A stretch of 5,359 nt of DNA, from positions 1-5,359 of the forward strand of contig VGXJ01000140.1 in the NCBI GenBank assembly GCA_016873375.1. Reading direction: 5' to 3'. The notes under the pieces are model-generated. The model ran no database searches. It worked only from the letters and a program-made list of their open reading frames with translations, and was not told the origin of the DNA. The translations under genes and the position numbers were made by a program. Origin of the DNA: Phycisphaerae bacterium. GTDB taxonomy: Bacteria; Planctomycetota; Phycisphaerae; Phycisphaerales; SM1A02. Positions 1 through 5,359 of this stretch are shown in pieces (within the stretch, counting starts at the first letter, position 1; the number at the start of each line of letters is the position of its first letter).

Positions 1-178
1 AAGTCCCTTCAATGACTTGCATACCGAAAACCGGCAGGAGAGCGCTGCTTGCCGCCACGCCGAGTCCCGCGCAAGCCACGCCGGTCAACACCAGACCAAT
101 GGTGATCTGACGCCCAGGAAGCGAAAAGATCGGTTCCCCTTGTGGGTCACGCTCCGGGTCGACAAGGCCTTCAGCCAT
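1..178 (-). CDS. Small membrane protein, probable AtpI-like ATP synthase accessory subunit (partial, C-terminus off the left edge)
   Basis: Only the first 59 codons are in the window; the gene continues past base 1. The ATG at 178-176 overlaps the end of the atpZ-like gene by 8 bases (ATGGCTGA). It is preceded on the minus strand by a purine-rich GGAAAGGG stretch six bases upstream, which supports this start. The protein begins with about 20 polar, acidic residues (MAEGLVDPERDPQGEP). A hydrophobic segment at about residues 22-46 (ITIGLVLTGVACAGLGVAAS and onward) then looks like a first transmembrane helix. In many bacteria the gene after atpZ and before atpB (F0 subunit a) is a short, poorly conserved membrane protein of the AtpI/subunit I type, thought to help c-ring assembly or ion supply. 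That role is inferred from position and size; the sequence itself carries no diagnostic motif. It could instead be an unrelated small membrane protein. Confidence 0.7.
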   Translation of the reverse strand, partial: MAEGLVDPERDPQGEPIFSLPGRQITIGLVLTGVACAGLGVAASSALLPVFGMQVIEGT

Positions 179-497
179 CAGGGTCCCTTTCCGGAGCATC
201 TGGCTCCGACGGCTTCGCACGGTGCTCGATCGGCTTGCCACGGCCCTCAAGGTATGCGTTCATACTGAGCCCGCCTCGGATCAGGCTGTACATCGCCACG
301 ACGATGCCAATGCAGGCACCAATGGTCATTCCTGTCGGAGCAGTACCCCAGAAGTGGTCAACCAACCAGCCAATGCCGGTGCCCGCCAGGACCTCGGAGA
401 GCATGGCCCAGGCCAAGCCCATCATGCGAAGTCCGATGCGCATCTCCTCGCGCTCCTCGGCGGCCTTTCGTCGGGCGATGTCGGGATCGGCGGGCAT
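171..497 (-). CDS. atpZ: AtpZ/AtpI-family F0F1 ATP synthase-associated membrane protein
   Basis: This 108-residue protein has the usual AtpZ layout. A charged cytoplasmic N-terminus rich in Glu, Arg and Ala (residues 1-20) is followed by two hydrophobic helices at about residues 22-46 and 54-77. They are joined by a short loop containing the family-like stretch GIGWLVDHFWGTAPTG (Gly-rich end of helix 1, Asp47, then Thr-Ala-Pro before helix 2). A polar, Pro- and Glu-rich tail of about 25 residues ends the protein. AtpZ proteins sit in the inner membrane with the F0 sector; family members have been linked to c-ring assembly and to Mg2+/Ca2+ supply. The ATG at 497-495 follows the purine-containing GGTAGG only loosely, so initiation may be weak. 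The gene is first in a minus-strand cluster and overlaps the next gene by 8 bases, which implies translational coupling. The family call is from motif and topology; the other atp genes lie outside the window. Confidence 0.82.
   Translation of the reverse strand: MPADPDIARRKAAEEREEMRIGLRMMGLAWAMLSEVLAGTGIGWLVDHFWGTAPTGMTIGACIGIVVAMYSLIRGGLSMNAYLEGRGKPIEHRAKPSEPDAPERDPDG
185..192 (-). promoter_or_regulatory. Ribosome binding site for the AtpI-like gene
   Basis: On the minus strand GGAAAGGG lies six bases before the ATG at 178-176, inside the end of the atpZ coding region. It is a partial Shine-Dalgarno match (GGA and AAGG parts) at a normal spacing and supports the start that overlaps the atpZ stop. 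Confidence 0.45.
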
Positions 498-551
498 GGC
501 TTGAGCCTACCGGGGGCCGTGGGCACGCGACGGGCTACACTTCGAGCCGCC
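498..551. promoter_or_regulatory. Shared divergent upstream region of atpZ and nuoI
   Basis: These 54 bases hold everything between two divergent start codons, so promoters for both genes must lie here or inside the opposing coding regions. Two short inverted repeats with the same half-sites are visible. GGCT-TG-AGCC at 498-507 directly abuts the atpZ start codon. GGCT-8 bases-AGCC at 533-548 lies just before the nuoI start codon. In such GC-rich DNA four-base stems arise easily by chance, so a regulatory role is only a suggestion. No Shine-Dalgarno sequence is seen before nuoI. Confidence 0.5.
536..541 (+). promoter_or_regulatory. Candidate -10 element for nuoI (near-leaderless start)
   Basis: TACACT matches the TANNNT form of a bacterial -10 hexamer, with 10 bases between it and the nuoI ATG at 552. 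Transcription would then begin about 548-552, giving almost no 5' untranslated region. That would fit the absence of any Shine-Dalgarno sequence. No convincing -35 hexamer lies 16-18 bases upstream (that stretch is all G and C), so this is tentative. Confidence 0.3.
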
Positions 552-1109
552 ATGGCCATTCGCGACAGCGAGATCGTCGACGTCACCCCAAAGCGGCTCG
601 ACCCCACCGAGAACCTCTTCGTGGTCAATGTCATCAAGGGACTCGGCACCACGCTGCGCCACTGCTTCCAGAACATCGGACGCGACGGAAAAAACAAGGA
701 CACCCTCTGGGTGGTCCAGTACCCGGAAGAAAAGCGGGACGATCGACCGGTCGAGGAGGGTGGCCAGTACCGGCCCTACTTCCGGGGCGTTCACCGGCTG
801 AACAAGGACGAGGACGGCCGCGTGCGCTGCGTGGCCTGCTTCATGTGCGCCACGGCCTGCCCGGCGAAGTGCATCCACATCGTCGCCGACGAGAGCCCCT
901 GGGAGGACCGCGAGAAGTACCCCAAGCAGTTCGACATCGACGAACTGCGCTGCATCTACTGCGGGATGTGCGAAGAAGCCTGCCCGGTCGATGCAATCGA
1001 GCTGACGCCCCACTACGAAGTCACGGGCCTGTCGCGCAACGAGCTGATCTTCGACAAGACCAAGCTGCTGCAGGTCTTCGACGAGACGATCGCCGAAAAG
1101 CCGATGTGA
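552..1109 (+). CDS. nuoI: NADH-quinone oxidoreductase subunit I (complex I, two [4Fe-4S] ferredoxin-type subunit)
   Basis: NuoI carries clusters N6a and N6b, which pass electrons through the peripheral arm of complex I towards quinone. Both binding motifs are complete. C93-x2-C96-x2-C99-x3-C103-P and C134-x2-C137-x2-C140-x3-C144-P together give the usual crossed 2[4Fe-4S] fold, and an extra Cys107 follows the first. Other family hallmarks are an N-terminal amphipathic stretch (NVIKGLGTTLRHCF, about residues 25-39) for membrane contact, QYPEE at 56-60, FRGVHRL at 77-83 and CEEACPVDAIEL after the second motif. The length of 185 residues is normal. The charged stretch GRDGKNKD (43-50) before QYPEE looks like a small insertion. 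The ATG at 552 is chosen because conserved sequence begins soon after it; the frame stays open back to 222, but that part overlaps atpZ and is not NuoI-like. There is no Shine-Dalgarno sequence. No other nuo gene adjoins it, so it is probably transcribed alone. Confidence 0.97.
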   Translation: MAIRDSEIVDVTPKRLDPTENLFVVNVIKGLGTTLRHCFQNIGRDGKNKDTLWVVQYPEEKRDDRPVEEGGQYRPYFRGVHRLNKDEDGRVRCVACFMCATACPAKCIHIVADESPWEDREKYPKQFDIDELRCIYCGMCEEACPVDAIELTPHYEVTGLSRNELIFDKTKLLQVFDETIAEKPM

Positions 1110-1128
1110 CGGGCACGACGCCCCTCAC
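1106..1128. terminator. Hairpin between convergent genes, possible bidirectional terminator
   Basis: GTGA-C-GGGC, a five-base loop ACGAC, and GCCC-C-TCAC form two 4-bp stems separated by one C-C mismatch. The outer stem pairs the TGA stop of nuoI (1107-1109) with the TGA stop of the opposing large gene (1125-1127 on the plus strand). Position and symmetry fit a shared terminator. However, there is no clean T-tract on either side: a CTTCTTCTT stretch follows on the plus strand, and CTTTT lies further down on the minus strand. Intrinsic termination is therefore uncertain. Confidence 0.35.
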
Positions 1129-4100
1129 TGGCCCTTCTTCTTGCCGCTGCCGAAGAGGCCGTCGAGCGCATCGATCACCCGACCCGCTTCCTTGATCGGA
1201 TCGATCCTCCCGACCACGGGATGCACGCTCGTATCGAGCGGCACTTCTCTGCCGTTCACCAAGCCGAGCGGACCGCTGAAGGTGATCTCGAGCGCGAGCA
1301 GGTTGCCCAGGTCCAGCGGCAGCGAGCTCAGCGCGTTGCTGATGTCCTGGATCGTTTCGTCCACCGGGCTGCTGATGCCGCCGGCCACGCCCGCCACCGT
1401 ACGCACGATGCTGCTCACCGGATAGCGCGCCGTGATCGCGCGCGCCTGGGCCGGATCGCGCGTGAGATCGATGTCCCCGGAGAAGTTCAGTTCGAGCTGC
1501 CACTCTTTGCCCAGTCGATCGACCCCGATGAGGAAGTCCCGGTAGGCGAGCTGACCGGCGCGAACCGATGCCACCAACGGACCGATGTTCGCCGGCACGG
1601 CGGGATCGACCGATGACTTGAACTGTTGCAGCACACCGAGCAACTGGTTGTTCTTCACGACCGTGACGTCGCCGACCTCGACGCGGGCGTCGGCGTCGAG
1701 ACGAGCAAGATTGCCGTCCATCGGCCACCGCACGCTCGACAGCGTGACCTTGACCGGCGGCGCATCCTTGATGTCGGAGAGGATCGGATTCAAGGGCTCA
1801 AGAAACTCGCTGCGGATCCCGTCATTGACGACCAGCGAGAGTTCGATCGGCCGATCGGGATCGACCTGCACGAAGCCGTCCGCCACCTTGACCCTCGGTA
1901 CGCGCGCATCGAGGTACATGGTGTCGAGCGTGGCCGACAGGTCCATCGTTCCCGCTGTGGGCGAGGCGATGCTGACCGTTGCATCGCCTCGCTCGCCGAA
2001 CATGCGCCCGACGATGCCTTCGGTCGCTGCCAGCGCATCGACCCAGGCGAGCGGAATGGCCTTCGCCTGCGCCTGGGAACGCAGAGCCATCGTGGTGCTC
2101 GCGATCGATCCATCGGGCTGGCCGAGTGCGTCAATCGTGCCCTTCATGCTCACTGTGCCATCGCTGCCCTGGTCACCGAACGCCAGTGTGGCGTCGAACG
2201 CGCATGAGCGGCCGATCGCATCGGCCTTGAGTTCCGCGCCAAGCCGCTCAAGGTGCAGTTTCACCGGACCGCACGATGCATCGACGGCACCCACCGCGAT
2301 CGAGGCATCGACGCTCGCGTCGGCGAGTCGCGCAGGCACGGTGAGGCGCCGCAGATCGATCGACGCCGAGAGTCGCGCCTTAGGATCGAGCATGAGGCGG
2401 TCGGTGCTCGAGGCGTTGAACGCACCGCCCTTGGGCGCACCCTTGGGCGACGGCGCAGCCGCAGCGGCCGCAAGGGGCTTGGCGTCGATGAACGGCTGCA
2501 CAAGCGCGCCCGGCGCCGAGAGCTTCATGCTCGAACCGCGCACATTGATCGATCCATCCTTGGCGAGCATGCCGCGCAGGTCACCCTTGAGGTCGAGGTC
2601 CATCGTTGCCGGCTGGGGCGGCTCGCCGTCGATCGCGACATCGGTGGCAATTGACAGCCGAGCACCGGAGTCAAGCGACGCCATCGCTGCCGTCACGCGT
2701 GTGTTGTCGAGCATGAGCGAAAGCGACTCGCTTGGTCGAGCCGTAAACGCGCCGATCGATGCATCCGCCGTCAGTGACGCCGCACGCCGGTCCGCGCTCA
2801 CCATCACGCCTGCAAGCGTTGCGGCAATCGGTACCGCCGTGGCATCCGTCCAGTCCGCAGCAGCCGGATCCGTTCCTGCCAGGGCCCGATCGAGCACCCG
2901 GCGCGGCATCGAGCAGCTGATGGATGCTGTCGGCACACGGAGCGCCCGACCGTCCTGACCTGCGACCGCCGGATCCAGCTCGACCTTCGCCCTCGCGGAG
3001 AGTCGCGCGAGTGAGGCCGCCAGCTCAAGGGCGTCCTTGCCACCTTGGCCAGACCACGCCAGGTCAACGGTGCCCGGGCCAGCAGCCGCCGCGAGGTAGG
3101 GACTCTTCGTGAACCGCCCCAGCAGCGCCGTGCCGCCCGACAGGGTCGCGCGAAGGGTGGCGTTCCCCGACGGTTGACCCGATGCCGGAAGGGCCAACTC
3201 GAGCTGACCCTTGGCCTCGACTTCGCCTGGAACCGCCGTAGCGATGGTGCCAGACCAATTCAGATCCCCCGAAGCCGTTCGGGAGGCCGTGCCCTCGATG
3301 GCCACTCGCTCCAACACGATGTCGCCATCGACACCCGGGCACGCGCTCAACTCCAGCCGATCGGTACCCAGTTGCAGTTTCTGAACCTTGACTTCAACAG
3401 CGCTCGGAGCCGGCGCTGGCGTCAACAGCGTGAGCTCGTCGCAGGCGATCGCAAGCCGCGCGGGCGTCGAGAGCCGAAGTCCTTCCACGCCGAGCAACTC
3501 CGGCAGGCCATCGGCAATCGAAATCGAGCCCTTCAGGCCGCGGACCACGGTCCGTTCGGGCGACCACTGCCCCTGCGCGGCGAGTTCCGCGGCCGGGCCC
3601 TTGAGCACGACCTGCGCCGCCATCGCGCTGCGGTTGCCGTCGAACTGTGCCGTCAGAACCGGTCGACCCAGCCCGACGAGACCGGACATTCGCTGCATGC
3701 GCTCGGGAACATGCGGCACCCGCGAGAGATCGATCGCGTCGACCTGCATCGATCCGCTCGCTCGCGCAGCATCGGGCGTGATCGCGCCCGCGCCCGAGAC
3801 CACTCCCGCCAGCGCAACATCGGCCTTCGCTGCAAAGCCGCTCGCGCCGCCCGTGAAGGACACCTGCAAGCCCTTCGAGAGGGCGTTGGAGCGGAGCCCG
3901 ACGGTCGTCGCCGTCACATCGAGCCACGCGCCGGGACCGATCACGCCGCCGAGCGACAGCGGCTCGATGCCCACGGTTGCTGCGAACATGGCGTTGGCAA
4001 GATCGAGACCCGCTGCGCCGGCGGTGAACGCAGCCCGATCAATCGTGATCGTCGTGGATGCCGGGCGACGCAGCACGAGACCCGTTCCAGCAAGCCACTC

Positions 4101-5359
4101 GTTCCCGACAGTTGCTGCAATGGACGAGCGCTCGAGTTCCACGCGTGCACCGTTGACGGCACCGGCGTCGAAGCTCGGCACGAGGAACGCAGCGATCGAA
4201 CCCTGTGCGGCTCCGTTGGCCAGCGTGAGCTCGACCTGCGCACGATCGGCCAAGCGCGACGAGCGCACGCCCATCGTGAGATCGCCCAGAACCAGGCCGT
4301 CCTTCATCTGCTCGATGCCGTCGATCACGACGCCCTTCATGGCAATCGTCGCGATCGCTTGGATGTTCTCGATCGGGCGATCACCCATCGGCACGACCGC
4401 TCGCTCCACACGGAGCGACAGCGGCACATCGTTCATCACCGGCACGCCGAACCCGCGCACGAGCGGCTTCGCGAGCGTGGTCTCGAGTGCAACGCTCTGC
4501 ACGATCGCCTGGTTGGCGACATCATCAAGCCGTGCCATTCCAGTGAGCGTGAATCGATCGCTGCGCGCCGCGAGCGTGGCGGAGGGTCCATCGAAATCCA
4601 GCGTCGCGGTCAAGGTGTCGCCGAGATCACGCGCGGCATCGAGCCCCGTTCCATGCAGGAACGGCGCGAACACGGCCGTGGGTACTGCGCCAAGCGAGAC
4701 CTGCCCCGATGCGGTGGCCTTTGAGGAGAGCGTGCCCGACGGGGTCAGCAGTCCGTTCAGCCGCACGCGGCCACCCGCCGTGCTCGGCGCATGACCCTTG
4801 GCTTCAAGCGAGGCGTTGAACTGGACATCGAGCGCGCGGGCAAGGCTCTCGGCCTTTGCCGTCAGACCAAGCGTTCGCACGACGACATCCTGCGTTCCTG
4901 CCGAGACCGGCAGCGCCGTGGCCTTCATGGCGAGCTCGACTCCTGCCGTCGTCGGCGTCGGCACGCCATCGCGTCCGACCAGACCGCGCATGGTGGCATC
5001 GAGTTCAAACGAACCGCGCTCGGCATCGATGGCCGTGGATCCCTTGGCTTTCACGGAGGCATCGCCGCCCTTGAGCGAGATCGTCGCACTGGCGCCTTCC
5101 ACGCGCACCGTGCGCCCAGCACCCAGTGGCTTGATGACGAACTGCAATGGATCGATCGAGACCGTCACACCTGGCGCGAAGACCGGCGACGACATCGGCG
5201 CAGGCGATTCACCTGACGGTGTTCGCCCCGCCGGTGATGCCGCATCCGCCGGGGACCGCAGCATCTCCTGCAGCGTGATCGAGCCGTCCTCGCGCGATGC
5301 GGTATCCACGCTCAGCCCGATGCGCACCTCAAGCGGCGCACTCGCGCGCACGAGCGCCA
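1125..5359 (-). CDS. Very large AsmA/TamB-like beta-rich envelope protein (partial, N-terminus off the right edge)
   Basis: At least 1,410 residues are visible. The frame is open to base 5359, so the GTG at 5351 is only a numbering point (residue 1) and not a believable start. The sequence is a long run of alternating hydrophobic and polar short strands ending in Gly, Asp or Asn, rich in Ala, Val, Leu, Thr and Ser, as in AsmA/TamB/YhdP-type proteins that form long hydrophobic grooves. The best signature is near the end: VRAGQLAYRDF (1263-1273), then GKEWQLELNFSGDIDL (1281-1296). This resembles the AsmA C-terminal pattern of a constrained strand followed by Gly-x-Ile-Asp-Leu. An apparent helical stretch (about 1312-1344), a final strand region and a basic tail GSGKKKGQ follow. 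Low-complexity linkers lie at 33-60 (Pro/Ser), about 642-650 (Pro/Ala) and 958-981 (Ala/Pro/Lys/Gly). There are only five cysteines (637, 671, 813, 1027, 1050). Known relatives act in phospholipid transport or outer-membrane homeostasis, anchored by an N-terminal helix that cannot be seen here. The superfamily call is from pattern only; the exact role is unknown. Confidence 0.7.
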   Translation of the reverse strand, partial: ALVRASAPLEVRIGLSVDTASREDGSITLQEMLRSPADAASPAGRTPSGESPAPMSSPVFAPGVTVSIDPLQFVIKPLGAGRTVRVEGASATISLKGGDASVKAKGSTAIDAERGSFELDATMRGLVGRDGVPTPTTAGVELAMKATALPVSAGTQDVVVRTLGLTAKAESLARALDVQFNASLEAKGHAPSTAGGRVRLNGLLTPSGTLSSKATASGQVSLGAVPTAVFAPFLHGTGLDAARDLGDTLTATLDFDGPSATLAARSDRFTLTGMARLDDVANQAIVQSVALETTLAKPLVRGFGVPVMNDVPLSLRVERAVVPMGDRPIENIQAIATIAMKGVVIDGIEQMKDGLVLGDLTMGVRSSRLADRAQVELTLANGAAQGSIAAFLVPSFDAGAVNGARVELERSSIAATVGNEWLAGTGLVLRRPASTTITIDRAAFTAGAAGLDLANAMFAATVGIEPLSLGGVIGPGAWLDVTATTVGLRSNALSKGLQVSFTGGASGFAAKADVALAGVVSGAGAITPDAARASGSMQVDAIDLSRVPHVPERMQRMSGLVGLGRPVLTAQFDGNRSAMAAQVVLKGPAAELAAQGQWSPERTVVRGLKGSISIADGLPELLGVEGLRLSTPARLAIACDELTLLTPAPAPSAVEVKVQKLQLGTDRLELSACPGVDGDIVLERVAIEGTASRTASGDLNWSGTIATAVPGEVEAKGQLELALPASGQPSGNATLRATLSGGTALLGRFTKSPYLAAAAGPGTVDLAWSGQGGKDALELAASLARLSARAKVELDPAVAGQDGRALRVPTASISCSMPRRVLDRALAGTDPAAADWTDATAVPIAATLAGVMVSADRRAASLTADASIGAFTARPSESLSLMLDNTRVTAAMASLDSGARLSIATDVAIDGEPPQPATMDLDLKGDLRGMLAKDGSINVRGSSMKLSAPGALVQPFIDAKPLAAAAAAPSPKGAPKGGAFNASSTDRLMLDPKARLSASIDLRRLTVPARLADASVDASIAVGAVDASCGPVKLHLERLGAELKADAIGRSCAFDATLAFGDQGSDGTVSMKGTIDALGQPDGSIASTTMALRSQAQAKAIPLAWVDALAATEGIVGRMFGERGDATVSIASPTAGTMDLSATLDTMYLDARVPRVKVADGFVQVDPDRPIELSLVVNDGIRSEFLEPLNPILSDIKDAPPVKVTLSSVRWPMDGNLARLDADARVEVGDVTVVKNNQLLGVLQQFKSSVDPAVPANIGPLVASVRAGQLAYRDFLIGVDRLGKEWQLELNFSGDIDLTRDPAQARAITARYPVSSIVRTVAGVAGGISSPVDETIQDISNALSSLPLDLGNLLALEITFSGPLGLVNGREVPLDTSVHPVVGRIDPIKEAGRVIDALDGLFGSGKKKGQ
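2428..2449. repeat. Short tandem repeat in the Ala/Pro/Lys/Gly linker
   Basis: The 10-base string CCCTTGGGCG occurs at 2428-2437 and again at 2440-2449, a period of 12 bases. On the coding (minus) strand it encodes the repeated PKGAPKGG part of the linker at about residues 969-976 of the large AsmA-like protein. The 12-base period preserves the reading frame, so copy number could vary without breaking the gene. Confidence 0.6.

Noticed and set aside
17..268. Plus-strand open frame of 83 codons at the left edge
   Set aside because: It is antisense to both small ATP synthase-associated genes, and its His/Arg/Ser-rich translation has no recognisable feature.
222..551. Possible 110-residue N-terminal extension of NuoI
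   Set aside because: The frame is open, but the extension overlaps atpZ on the other strand, has no NuoI-like sequence, and would make the protein far longer than the family norm. The ATG at 552 gives a normal length.
1092..1103. GCCGAAAAGCCG near the end of nuoI as a terminator stem
   Set aside because: It is a direct repeat of GCCG around AAAA, not an inverted repeat, so it cannot form a stem.
1585..2958. A 457-codon open frame on the plus strand
   Set aside because: It lies entirely antisense to the large minus-strand gene. The translation is Ser/Arg/Ala-rich with no domain pattern, and long antisense frames are expected opposite GC-rich coding sequence.
3045..4794. Two overlapping plus-strand open frames of 559 and 468 codons
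   Set aside because: They overlap each other in different frames and are antisense to the AsmA-like gene. One is Arg/His-rich and the other Ser/Arg/Pro-rich, as expected for shadow frames, and neither shows motifs.
5349..5351. GTG at 5351 as the true start of the large gene
   Set aside because: The frame stays open to the window edge, there is no signal peptide or membrane anchor after this codon, and the sequence reads as mid-protein. The gene is treated as truncated by the window.
1..5359. Search for a new defence, mobile or RNA-based system
   Set aside because: No transposase, integrase, toxin-antitoxin pair, spaced repeat array, tRNA-like fold or long noncoding stretch was visible; the longest gap without a gene is 54 bases.

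Overview
The window is a high-GC (roughly mid-60s percent) bacterial chromosomal segment. It has four protein-coding regions packed almost without gaps, and two of them run off the edges. The style of the NuoI protein, a stand-alone nuoI gene, an atpZ-type gene heading a putative ATP synthase cluster and a very large AsmA-like protein together suggest a Planctomycetota lineage, perhaps Phycisphaerae. This is an impression from protein style, not a database result.

Layout. At the left, on the minus strand, lies the start of a probable F-type ATP synthase cluster. An AtpZ-family two-helix membrane protein (497 to 171) overlaps by 8 bases the start of a second small membrane protein (178 to beyond base 1), which is probably AtpI-like. 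A 54-base gap (498-551) separates atpZ from the divergent plus-strand gene nuoI (552-1109), the two-[4Fe-4S] subunit of respiratory complex I. No other nuo gene is next to it. After a 15-base gap whose flanks can form a hairpin pairing the two stop codons, a very large minus-strand gene (beyond 5359 down to 1125) fills the remaining 79% of the window. It encodes at least 1,410 residues of repetitive, beta-rich, low-cysteine sequence with an AsmA/TamB-like C-terminal region. It is probably an envelope protein involved in lipid transport or outer-membrane homeostasis, but its N-terminus lies outside the window.

Functionally, the left third is energy metabolism: complex I electron transfer builds the proton gradient and ATP synthase uses it. 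The two start back to back across a very short shared regulatory region. The large envelope gene converges on nuoI and shows no sequence sign of belonging to the same system.

I found no tRNA, rRNA, CRISPR array, insertion sequence or integrase. I did not find a clear new defence or mobile system. The most interesting points are the giant AsmA-like protein with its paired cysteines, the orphan nuoI with a possible leaderless start, the stop-codon hairpin, and an apparent strong excess of the palindrome CGATCG.
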